52,764 nucleotides of DNA. Source: an uncultured Granulosicoccaceae bacterium. GTDB taxonomy: Bacteria > Pseudomonadota > Gammaproteobacteria > Granulosicoccales > Granulosicoccaceae. Made by a program: the position numbers and the translations under genes. The stretch is from positions 1-52,764 of the forward strand of contig CALLBO010000062.1 in NCBI GenBank assembly GCA_937998875.1, in the 5' to 3' direction. Under the pieces are notes generated by a model. The model ran no database searches, was not told the DNA's origin, and was given only the letters and a program-made list of their open reading frames with translations. Below, piece after piece: positions 10,242 to 18,226 of the stretch. Each line of letters starts with the position of its first letter. Position 1 is the stretch's first letter.

Positions 10242-11432
10242 GTGGACCTGATTCAGTTATACAGTGCGACCCAGCGAGTGATGAAATCACTCAAGACCAG
10301 CGGTTTGATGCCGGCTCTGAAGCAATACCGTTCGTCGTTGCGTGGTCAGGCCAAGGGCGAGCGTGCCAGGATTGAATCGGTGCTGATGCAGGCGTCGGAA
10401 GCCTATATCGAAAAAACGACAATGTACGGCGAGTGCGAGGTTGCTGTAGTGAATCTGCTGCATCTGGCGGATCTGGGCAAGTCATCCTACTGGCAGGAAT
10501 TGACCTCGAACGTCAGGTCTGTGGAAGTGAGACTGGCACATGCGGTTTCGGCCTACAGCAAGATAATGTTTGCAACCAGTCATCTGCCGGGATTGTTGGC
10601 ATTGGTCAGGGAGACGAGTGCTGTTGAAGGTCTGCGCACAGACGAACCCGATTCCGCAACACTGGTGTTGCGTCTTTATGATTCGATTGAGACTGCTGCG
10701 AGCCCTGACAGAATGTCACGCCTTATCGACTCGGTAGACATGCTTTACTCGGCATGCGCTGCGATGTCCGACGCAGCACCTGATTCGATTCGATTAATGT
10801 CAGTAAGTGGTGTTGCAGTGAGGTCGGTTGTGTTTCATGGTGAGTTGCAAACGGTTAACGCGCTGCACTCAACTATTGCCGATTTAAACAATGTTTCTGT
10901 GCAGCCACCGGAAACAGAGAACTATTCGGTCGAGGCGATAGCTTCTGCGATGCCACTGTTAGGGTCAATAAACGAACTGGAAAAGCTTGATGCCATGAGT
11001 CCGGAGATTGCAGCCGACGCGCGGCGCGAAGCGCTGGAAGGTGCAATCATGTTGCTTGAATGTGGCGCACAGCTTGTTGATCATGATGGCGCTTCGGATG
11101 CCAGTTATATGTCTTCTTCGGTCATCGCCCGTTTGGATGCTGACGGTGAGTCGTTTGACCGCATAGACTCTAGAATAGGTGATTCAATTGATCAACGGTA
11201 TAACGAAGTTTATGAACGCGAAAAACAACGGCTTATGAATGAACCTGCTGCCGTTGCAGACGACTACTCCGGAACCGCGAAGAACGACCATGAGGCAGGT
11301 GCGATCAGCTCGCGCGGTGAGCGTACTGCGAACAAAACACCCCAGTCTCCAAAGACAGATGATGCACGAAAAGACAGCATTGACGAACTGATCATTGATT
11401 TGAACCGGCTGTACGGTGAGCAGCGCAACTAA
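10242..11432 (+). CDS. Hypothetical helical protein
   Basis: 396 residues from a GTG start; I do not recognise a family. The first ~330 residues look almost wholly alpha-helical (regular Leu/Ala/Val spacing, SVDMLYSACAAMSD, PLLGSINELEKLDA). The C-terminal ~70 residues are charged and low in hydrophobics (likely disordered), ending in a short helix IDELIIDLNRLYGEQ that could be a docking peptide. No signal peptide or membrane segment. It is 14 bp upstream of a DUF1285 gene in the same direction, so the two are probably co-transcribed. Confidence 0.65.
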   Translation: MDLIQLYSATQRVMKSLKTSGLMPALKQYRSSLRGQAKGERARIESVLMQASEAYIEKTTMYGECEVAVVNLLHLADLGKSSYWQELTSNVRSVEVRLAHAVSAYSKIMFATSHLPGLLALVRETSAVEGLRTDEPDSATLVLRLYDSIETAASPDRMSRLIDSVDMLYSACAAMSDAAPDSIRLMSVSGVAVRSVVFHGELQTVNALHSTIADLNNVSVQPPETENYSVEAIASAMPLLGSINELEKLDAMSPEIAADARREALEGAIMLLECGAQLVDHDGASDASYMSSSVIARLDADGESFDRIDSRIGDSIDQRYNEVYEREKQRLMNEPAAVADDYSGTAKNDHEAGAISSRGERTANKTPQSPKTDDARKDSIDELIIDLNRLYGEQRN

Positions 11433-11446
11433 AAGATATAGCTCTA

Positions 11447-11974
11447 ATGACAGCAAGTCTCGAAGCATTGGTAGCCCAGTTCGATTCACGCGGTAAGCCA
11501 CCCGTGGAAAACTTTCATCCTGATAAGACGGGCGCTATCGATATTAGAATTGATAGTCGGGGTGAGTGGTTTTATCGCGGTTCAAAAATAGATCGCAAGC
11601 GTATGGTCGCGCTATTCTCAACCATCCTGTGGCGCGAGGCAGATTCCTATTTTTTAAAAACACCACAGGAAAAGCTGCAAATCGAAGTGGAAGTAGCACC
11701 GTTCATCGCTGTATTACTCGATGTGGAAGATGAAGGTGAGTCACAGTCCCTTTGTTTTACTGATAACACCGGCAACCGCTTTACTGCAGGCCGGGAAAAT
11801 AAACTATGGTTATCGGAAACTACAGCTGGAGAGCCAGCACCGTTGGTGATCGTGCGGCGTAACCTGCCGGCGCTGTTATCGCGTGCCGTTTACTATCAGT
11901 TGGCGGAACTGATAGTAGAAAAAAGGGGTGTAACGGGTGTTTGGAGTGAGGGTGAGTTTTTTCCACTTGGTTGA
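11447..11974 (+). CDS. DUF1285 family protein
   Basis: 175 residues. The N-terminus has the DUF1285 pattern: PPVENFHPDKTGAIDIRI, then WFYRGSKIDRKRMVALFSTI, and further on EVAPFIAVLLDVE. Small cytosolic protein of unknown biochemical role found across proteobacteria. Follows the 396-residue gene after 14 bp and converges with the broken VOC gene (4-bp gap). Confidence 0.85.
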   Translation: MTASLEALVAQFDSRGKPPVENFHPDKTGAIDIRIDSRGEWFYRGSKIDRKRMVALFSTILWREADSYFLKTPQEKLQIEVEVAPFIAVLLDVEDEGESQSLCFTDNTGNRFTAGRENKLWLSETTAGEPAPLVIVRRNLPALLSRAVYYQLAELIVEKRGVTGVWSEGEFFPLG

Positions 11975-11978
11975 AGCT

Positions 11979-12431
11979 TTAATCAGCAGTTGAGTTCTGG
12001 ATCGGTGTATCCGGCACCCAGATGTAACCATCCGGAGCCACAATAAACGCTTCCCTGACGCCATGCGATTTGTCTATTGCGTCTGCCAGCACAATAAAAT
12101 CATGTTCGCGCGCCCTGGCACAAGCTTCATCCGGATCACAATGATGTAGTCTCAGCTCGATGCCGCAACCACGAGCCGGCAGATCCTCAACCACACCAGC
12201 CATTGGATGGTCGTCATAGGTGTGGTCCGCGTGCAGCATTCACTCTGTGCCACTTGCCTGAAGTACTGCAAAATCAATATCACCGTAAACCACTTTTGCT
12301 GATAGTACGGAAGTCGCAAACCGCATGCTTTCTTCAACGGATGTCACAAGAAGATTTACCCCGAGTCCCGACAGAGACCTGCCGTAGTCCTCCGCACTCA
12401 TCCACGGGGTACCTGTTCTTTTGCTTGTCAT
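11979..12431 (-). pseudogene. VOC/glyoxalase-family protein with in-frame TGA
   Basis: Two same-frame halves are separated only by one TGA (12240-12242). The upstream half from ATG 12431 (SD GGAAGG) reads to ...FAVLQASGTE; the downstream half resumes MLHADHTYDDHPM and continues through IELRLHHCDPDEACARAREH to REAFIVAPDGYIWVPD. Together they form a normal ~149-residue vicinal-oxygen-chelate (glyoxalase/bleomycin-resistance-like) domain. In this family the stop position would suit Trp (E-W-M-L-H), so one TGG-to-TGA change explains it. Either a recent pseudogene, two polypeptides, or a sequencing error. No other lesion is visible. Confidence 0.8.
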
Positions 12432-12540
12432 GTGACACCTTCCGTCAAGCGAGTCAGAAATCCGCCGATGTTGTCGCATACGTCCGAAGTTTTGCACGCT
12501 CCTTGCTGATACCAAGCCGGGGCGAGACTGAGAGGCCAGT

Positions 12541-12909
12541 GTGATAGAAAGTGATACCAGCAGAGATTCAGAAGAATTAAATGTTCTCGCGAGTCGTTTC
12601 GGCGCGACCGAGTATGAATTATTCGGTCTGGCCTTCTACGATGCGCATGGATATCAGGCGGATGACATCCTGTTGCAGGATATGTTTATGGAGTTCCTGC
12701 AATGCGGTGAAGCCCCGACCTGGTTACGCAGCTATGTGCGCAATCGTTTTCAAAGCCCGAAAATGTCGAAAGACAATATCAAGCAATCTGCACTTGTGAG
12801 TACCGGTGCTCGCAGCGCTCTGGTTAAATGGCGTCCGAGCGTGGATATTTTTACTTTTACCCTGGTGGGTCATTTGAGTGGCCAGGATTTCGCAGACGGT
12901 CCTGATTAA
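12541..12909 (+). CDS. Conserved hypothetical protein
   Basis: 122 residues from GTG 12541, with GAGAGG about six bases upstream. Acidic N-terminal half (FGATEYELFGLAFYDAHGYQ, LLQDMFMEFLQCGEAPTWLR), basic middle, hydrophobic-aromatic tail (DIFTFTLVGHLSGQDF). No signal peptide or membrane helix. I do not recognise a domain. Transcribed divergently from the broken VOC gene. Confidence 0.6.
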   Translation: MIESDTSRDSEELNVLASRFGATEYELFGLAFYDAHGYQADDILLQDMFMEFLQCGEAPTWLRSYVRNRFQSPKMSKDNIKQSALVSTGARSALVKWRPSVDIFTFTLVGHLSGQDFADGPD

Positions 12910-12934
12910 ATCGCTGTTATCACAAGCAGCGGCA

Positions 12935-13438
12935 CTAGTTTTGTTCGATAGGAAATGCGAGGTTTTCAACTACCTCTGCTCCAGGCAGCTTTAACAAACC
13001 ATCCGGTGGCATCAGTAATTTTGATGAACGGTTACCGCCACCGAGAATTATCTTTTCGCACGCCATTACGCGACTGTCTATCCATAGTGGCAATCCTTGC
13101 GGTAGGCCGGGTGGAGTAACACCGCCGAGTTCCATGCCAGTTAGTTGTTTAGTGAGTTCGGGGTTCGCAAAAGATAAACGTCGGACGCCGAGTTTTTTCC
13201 TAACTACCTTGTTTACATCGAGGCGACAGTTAGCAAGGACGACGCAGCAAGCATATTTTGGCTCACCTTTGGTTGATCCAAGAAGCAGGCAGTTGGCCGA
13301 TTGGTCTGGCGAGTAACCATAGTGCTCGCAAAACTGAGCCGTATCTGCGAGGGTTGGGTCGCAGGTCAATGCCTGGTGAGGTATAGAGAGTGTTTGCAGT
13401 ACGTCAAGAACAGTCGGGTGTAGAAAGTCAGCACTCAT
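12935..13438 (-). CDS. YbaK/EbsC-type aminoacyl-tRNA deacylase domain protein
   Basis: 167 residues with the YbaK/ProX trans-editing fold. It shows the Lys in VLANCRLDVNKVVRKKLG and the conserved region ELTKQLTGMELGGVTPPGLP, followed by LPLWIDSRVMACEKIILGGG. Family members hydrolyse misacylated tRNA (Cys-tRNA-Pro, Ala-tRNA-Pro and relatives) in the cytosol; this one's substrate cannot be read from sequence. Stand-alone gene, convergent with the 122-residue gene. Confidence 0.85.
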   Translation of the reverse strand: MSADFLHPTVLDVLQTLSIPHQALTCDPTLADTAQFCEHYGYSPDQSANCLLLGSTKGEPKYACCVVLANCRLDVNKVVRKKLGVRRLSFANPELTKQLTGMELGGVTPPGLPQGLPLWIDSRVMACEKIILGGGNRSSKLLMPPDGLLKLPGAEVVENLAFPIEQN

Positions 13439-13561
13439 GACGGCTTAGCGCTCGCTGTTAGATTGAGAGTTTTTTTCCGGACTCTATGTCCGGGATGAAT
13501 AGGTTAACATGTGCTGGCGCGTAACCGCTGGTGCGTAACAGTCAAGATAGAGGGAGCGACC

Positions 13562-13756
13562 ATGAAGAAGAAAGTATTGACGCTGGTTATAGTGATTACA
13601 TCCGCAGCTCTGTTAAGTGGGTGTGCGGCTGTCAGTCTTGTCGATGCCGCCGCAAGTACCGCAATTGGTGCGGGCAAGATGGCGGTGAAGGGAACCACTG
13701 CTGCGATCGGTGCGGTCATTCCTGATGATGAAGACGAGAAGAAAAAGAAGAAGTAG
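13562..13756 (+). CDS. Small lipoprotein
   Basis: 64 residues from ATG 13562, chosen because AGAGGGAG lies just upstream and a type II signal peptide follows: MKKK, a hydrophobic core LTLVIVITSAAL, and lipobox LSGC (Cys 21). The mature part is short: an Ala/Gly-rich helix (SLVDAAASTAIGAGKMAVKG) and an acidic-then-lysine tail (DDEDEKKKKK). Probably membrane-anchored in the periplasm; the helix may interact with membranes. No named family recognised. Confidence 0.75.
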   Translation: MKKKVLTLVIVITSAALLSGCAAVSLVDAAASTAIGAGKMAVKGTTAAIGAVIPDDEDEKKKKK

Positions 13757-13828
13757 TTGTATGGTGTCCGCTAGCATGCGGTGATAATTGCACTTACACT
13801 TGCGGCACCAAACTGATCGGGCAACTTC

Positions 13829-14395
13829 ATGCCAAAAGCAAGTGAATTGAAAAAAGGCCAGGTGATAGAACTGGCCGAAGAACCCTATATCGTCAAGCTG
13901 ATTGACTGCAAAAGCCCTTCCTCTCGCGGTGCCTCAACGTTGTACAAGATCCGCTTCGTTCACGCCAAAACAAAGCAGAAGCGGGATGAGTCCTTCAAAG
14001 GAGAAGACTTTCTGAAAGACGCAGATTGCCAGCGTGTACAGGTTCAGTATTCCTACAGAGATGGTGATGATTTCTGTTTTATGAATATGGAAGAATTCAG
14101 TCAGTATTCACTTCCGGCAGCCGGGCTGGAAGACGAAAGCAAATTGCTGGTCGAGGGGCTTGAAGGGATCTATGCATTGTTGATTGACGGGAATATTGCC
14201 GGTATCGAATTACCGCAATTTGTCGCGCTAAAAATAATTGAAACGGATCCAGCCATAAAAGGCGCTAGTGCCACTAACCGGACCAAACCGGCGACGCTTT
14301 CAACCGGGGTTGTAGTTCAGGTACCGGAGTATCTCGCTGCGGGTGAAGTCATAAAAATCGCATCTGCAACGGGTAAGTTCGCGTCACGCGCCTGA
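13829..14395 (+). CDS. efpL: Elongation factor P-like protein
   Basis: 188 residues, three-domain EF-P fold, closest by eye to YeiP/EfpL: N-terminus PKASELKKGQVIELAEEPY, loop KSPSSRGASTLYKIRF, and C-terminal VVVQVPEYLAAGEVIKI. The loop tip that carries the modified Lys34 in EF-P is replaced by the SRGA motif with Arg, as in EfpL (E. coli SPTARGAATLYK). That paralog relieves ribosome stalling without the EpmA-type modification. It stands alone after the lipoprotein gene. Confidence 0.9.
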   Translation: MPKASELKKGQVIELAEEPYIVKLIDCKSPSSRGASTLYKIRFVHAKTKQKRDESFKGEDFLKDADCQRVQVQYSYRDGDDFCFMNMEEFSQYSLPAAGLEDESKLLVEGLEGIYALLIDGNIAGIELPQFVALKIIETDPAIKGASATNRTKPATLSTGVVVQVPEYLAAGEVIKIASATGKFASRA

Positions 14396-14946
14396 TGCCG
14401 GGTATCTGCGGTCCTTAGTGGAGGGAATGATAAGGCTGTAGAGAAGTGCGCGGGACCGGCAAATTGTATTAGATATAACCAAATTTTATGTACCAGTTTT
14501 GACGATTCTGATTGGCGATATTATGACGCCATGGATATCCACAATTCCTGTGGATAACTTAGTGGATAAATTCGGGACTCTGTCTTCAGAGCACCAACTT
14601 TCAAGGGGTTATCTAAAATTGGTTATTTTTTAATCACTTGTAAAATATCTATATAAAACAAAAAGATATATGGAGTTCAGTGACTGACACAGCATGTGTC
14701 CAGAGCGTTTCGATATTACAATCATTCTAATTTGGGCGGTGTGCATAACCTGGGAATCAGTGAAGGGAAATACCTGCAATCGTCAAGCAGTTTTTTTAAA
14801 TATATACGAAGTTTTTGTAGGTTTATGATCTTGTTCTTCGCTGAAATTTAGGTTAGTGAACCACTTCGCAGAGGCTTTTGACACTGGATTGTTAGCTTTT
14901 TGATTCGAAAAGCTCGGAATTGAAGCCAAGTGCTGAAGCAAGTGCA
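14396..14946. other. 551-bp AT-rich intergenic region with DnaA-box-like sites
   Basis: No gene seen. 14549-14557 is TGTGGATAA, the complement of the DnaA box TTATCCACA. One-mismatch versions lie at 14535-14543 (ATATCCACA) and 14561-14569 (AGTGGATAA), all within 35 bp. AT-rich runs follow at about 14620-14665. The position is not next to dnaA or mnmG, so a DnaA-binding or titration site fits better than oriC. Confidence 0.45.
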
Positions 14947-17900
14947 TTAGTGGAAGTCTCTTGAGCTGGTGGCAAGATCACCGAGCATCCAGGAGTTATC
15001 CTCTATGTGGCGTGCCACCAGATGAACAACTTCGCCTTCGCGTTGAGTGGTGCCGGAGATTACGACAAGCCTTGAGCCAATCACTGCTTTTCGGCAACGC
15101 TCAGTAACGTTCTGCCAGATAATGATATTGGCGAGTCCGGTTTCATCTTCGGTGGTCATAAAGATCACGCCTTTCGCACTGCCCGGACGCTGGCGCACTT
15201 TAACCAACCCTGCGATTCTGGCAAATGTTCCGTCTTCAACGGTCTGCAACCACTGCTTAGTAGTGAGGATTTTTTTGGCGCTGAGTTTATCGCGCAGTAA
15301 CGCGAGCGGGTGCCGACCAAGGGTGAACCCAATACTTTGGTAGTCGGCAACAATATCTTCCCCCTCGCTGATTAATGACAATTGCTGCGGTATATCTTCA
15401 GACGACGCATCGCGCAGCATACCGGGCAGTTGTTCCACACCGAGTAAATCCCAATGCGCACGATGGCGATCTCCGCTGATTGATTTTAATGACCCGCTTG
15501 CGGCAAGTGCCTGTTGATCACGCGAGTTAATTCGGGTGCGATTAACCAGGTCAGTAATAGAGTGGTAGGGTCCTGCAAGCTCGCGTTGCTCGATGATGAT
15601 ATCTACTGCACCGTGAGACAGGTTTCTAACCAGCCGGAAGCCGAGTTGTACGGCAAAGTCAGTTAACGGTTCGTCGGGTTTGGATGTGTGGGTGTCTGGA
15701 ATCGGCGTGCCCGGCGTTAACGTATCCGGTGTCAGCGTGCCTGGTGTTAAGGTGTGATCATAGGCGCTTCGATTGATGTCTATTTCAAGCACAGTGACAT
15801 CATGGCGTCTGGCATCTGCCACCAGATCAGAGGGTGAGTAGAATCCCATTGGCAGGCTATTCATTATTGCGCAGCAAAAAACAGCTGGTTCATGGCATTT
15901 AAGCCATGCAGAGACATAAACCAGCAACGCAAAACTTGCTGCATGTGATTCAGGAAAGCCGTATTCGCCAAAGCCACGTATCTGTCTGAAGACAGCTTCG
16001 GCAAATTCGTTGTCATAACCTTTAGCATTCATGCCGCTCATCAGTCTTTCGCGAAAGCGTTCAACCGTGCCGACTCTGCGCCAGGCCGCCATTGAACGAC
16101 GGAGCTCATCGGCTTCGCCTGCAGAAAAGCCTGCCGCTACCATCGCAAGTTCCATGACCTGCTCCTGAAAAACAGGTACGCCAAGGGTTCGCTTCAATAC
16201 TTTTTTTAAGGCGATGTTGGGGTAGGTGACAGGCTCTAAGCCTTGTCTTCTTTTTAAATACGGATTGACCATACCGCCCTGAATTGGCCCGGGCCGGACA
16301 ATCGCAATCTCAATCACCAAATCATAAAAGTTACGTGGTCTCAGCCTTGGCAGCATCGACATCTGGGCTCGCGATTCAATTTGAAATACACCAATAGTGT
16401 CTGCTTTTTGAATCATGTGATAGGTCTGTTTATCTTCAGATGGTATGGTCGCCATGCTCCAGGTAATACCGCGATGCTGTTGTAAGAGTGCAAAACATTT
16501 GCGAATGGCGGTCAGCATACCGAGCGCGAGTACATCTACTTTTAATAAGCCAAGCTCTTCAAGGTCATCTTTATCCCACTGAATAATGGTGCGATCCGGC
16601 ATCGCAGCATTTTCGGTGGGCACTAAAGTAGCCAGTGTCTGGTGGGAGATAACAAATCCCCCTACATGCTGAGACAGATGTCGCGGGAAACCCATGATCT
16701 GTTCAAGTAACCAGGCAAAGCGTTTCATTAACGGGCTGTCTTCAGCAAAACCCATTTCAACAAGACGTTCCGGTATCACATCGTTGCCGTCCCACCAGGC
16801 CATTGACTTGGAGAGCGCATCAATCTGTTCTTCCTGCAGGCCAAGTACTTTGCCAACATCCCGAATAGCACTGCGCCTGCGATAGCTGACAACGGTGGCA
16901 GCAAGGGCCGTGCGGTGGCGGCCGTATTTGTTGTAGATATACTGAATCACTTCTTCGCGTCGTTCGTGTTCAAAGTCAACGTCGATATCCGGTGGTTCAT
17001 TGCGTTCTTTGGAGATAAAGCGCTCGAACAACATGCTCATACGCATCGGGTCGACTTCGGTGATGCCCAGGCAGAAACAAACCGCCGAGTTTGCTGCTGA
17101 TCCGCGTCCCTGACACAGAATATGATTCTCTCGTGCAAAGTGGACGATATCCTGCACAGTCAAAAAGTAGTGTTCGTAACCGAGCTCTTCTATAAGAGAT
17201 AGTTCAGCTTCAATCTGTGCCGCGACATCTTTGCTTGCACCATCCGGCCAGCGGCATTGCATGCCCTCCATGGTGAGTTGGCGCAGCCAGGTAATCGGCT
17301 TTATATCTGTTGGTACCAGCTCTTTCGGGTATTGATAGTTCAGTTCATCAAGATTGAAGTGACATAACGCCGCAATCTTTACGCTTTCTGCAATAGCCTC
17401 ATCGGGGTAGAGTGCTGCGATGGTTTCAAGCGGACGCAGATGCTGTTCGCCGTTACTTAACAGGTTTCTCCCGGCAGTATCCAGGGTGCAGTTTTCACGG
17501 ATGCAGGTGACAACATCCTGCAACGCGCGCCGGTGCCTTGCATGCATATGCACATCACCGCTTGCGACTAACGGGATGTTGTGAAGTTCCGCAAGGGTAT
17601 GGTTTATACGATCGTGATCACTGGTAGAGTGCAGGATGGTTAGCGAAAGCCAATGATGTATAAACGTATTTTTAAACCATTGAAGGGTGGTGTCGGGTCC
17701 GTTTTCCTGCTTACTATTGAGTTCTGAGCTATTTAGTTCCGGGTTATCGAAGCGCGGGGGAATAAGTATTGCGATGCAATGCGCTGAATCGAGTTTCTCG
17801 AATTGCGCTTTGTCAATCAGGTAACTGCCTTTTTCTGCGCTGCGTCTTGCGTTGCTGATTAAACCGCATAAGCCGGTATAGCCAGTATGATCGCGAGCCA

Positions 17901-18144
17901 GTAGTACCAGTCGATAGTCGTTTTCCAGGCGGAACTCACTGCCAATAATCAGTTTGATGCCGGTCTTTTTGGCTTGTGTGTGAGCGCGCACAATGCCAGC
18001 CATTGAGCACTCATCGGTGATGGCGATCGCCCGGTAGCCGAGTTCTTTTGCGGCCACAACCAATTCTTCCGGGCGCGAGGCACCGCGCAGGAATGTGAAG
18101 TTGGATATGCAGTGTAGCTCAGCGTAAGCGGGTGAAATTGACAT
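14947..18144 (-). CDS. dnaE2: Error-prone DNA polymerase III alpha subunit DnaE2
   Basis: 1065 residues, typical DnaE2 length. N-terminal PHP domain begins YAELHCISNFTFLRGAS (about 8-24). The polymerase core has GRGSAANSAVCFCLGI, catalytic PPDIDVDFEHERREEV, and WDKDDLEELGLLKVDVLALG. C-terminal helix-hairpin-helix and OB-fold (EDGTFARIAGLVKVRQRP) follow. It performs SOS-induced translesion synthesis. A LexA box lies two bases upstream of the ATG. Odd points: residues ~797-823 are a five-residue tandem repeat (TLTPG/D), and the usual partner genes imuA/imuB are absent from the neighbourhood. The upstream gene is an acyltransferase. Confidence 0.95.
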   Translation of the reverse strand: MSISPAYAELHCISNFTFLRGASRPEELVVAAKELGYRAIAITDECSMAGIVRAHTQAKKTGIKLIIGSEFRLENDYRLVLLARDHTGYTGLCGLISNARRSAEKGSYLIDKAQFEKLDSAHCIAILIPPRFDNPELNSSELNSKQENGPDTTLQWFKNTFIHHWLSLTILHSTSDHDRINHTLAELHNIPLVASGDVHMHARHRRALQDVVTCIRENCTLDTAGRNLLSNGEQHLRPLETIAALYPDEAIAESVKIAALCHFNLDELNYQYPKELVPTDIKPITWLRQLTMEGMQCRWPDGASKDVAAQIEAELSLIEELGYEHYFLTVQDIVHFARENHILCQGRGSAANSAVCFCLGITEVDPMRMSMLFERFISKERNEPPDIDVDFEHERREEVIQYIYNKYGRHRTALAATVVSYRRRSAIRDVGKVLGLQEEQIDALSKSMAWWDGNDVIPERLVEMGFAEDSPLMKRFAWLLEQIMGFPRHLSQHVGGFVISHQTLATLVPTENAAMPDRTIIQWDKDDLEELGLLKVDVLALGMLTAIRKCFALLQQHRGITWSMATIPSEDKQTYHMIQKADTIGVFQIESRAQMSMLPRLRPRNFYDLVIEIAIVRPGPIQGGMVNPYLKRRQGLEPVTYPNIALKKVLKRTLGVPVFQEQVMELAMVAAGFSAGEADELRRSMAAWRRVGTVERFRERLMSGMNAKGYDNEFAEAVFRQIRGFGEYGFPESHAASFALLVYVSAWLKCHEPAVFCCAIMNSLPMGFYSPSDLVADARRHDVTVLEIDINRSAYDHTLTPGTLTPDTLTPGTPIPDTHTSKPDEPLTDFAVQLGFRLVRNLSHGAVDIIIEQRELAGPYHSITDLVNRTRINSRDQQALAASGSLKSISGDRHRAHWDLLGVEQLPGMLRDASSEDIPQQLSLISEGEDIVADYQSIGFTLGRHPLALLRDKLSAKKILTTKQWLQTVEDGTFARIAGLVKVRQRPGSAKGVIFMTTEDETGLANIIIWQNVTERCRKAVIGSRLVVISGTTQREGEVVHLVARHIEDNSWMLGDLATSSRDFH
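15675..15755. repeat. 15-bp tandem repeat inside dnaE2
   Basis: Encodes TLTPG-TLTPD-TLTPG-TPIPD-THTS, an imperfect five-residue repeat at the join between the polymerase core and the C-terminal part. It probably arose by slippage and forms a flexible linker. Confidence 0.85.
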
Positions 18145-18145
18145 A

Positions 18146-18161
18146 CTGTATGAGTATACAG
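18146..18161 (-). promoter_or_regulatory. LexA (SOS) box for dnaE2
   Basis: CTGTATGAGTATACAG matches the consensus CTGT-N8-ACAG and ends two bases before the dnaE2 start codon. It would put dnaE2 directly under LexA repression. Its position leaves no room for a Shine-Dalgarno, which suggests a leaderless or near-leaderless message. Confidence 0.92.
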
Positions 18162-18226
18162 TATATTTTGTGGGTAGCAGATGTCTGACTTACCGCGAGG
18201 CAGCTGAACTTATGAATGACTGGCCA

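Noticed and set aside
14396..14946. Chromosomal origin oriC
   Set aside because: Only one exact DnaA box, hardly any GATC sites and no dnaA, dnaN or mnmG neighbours.
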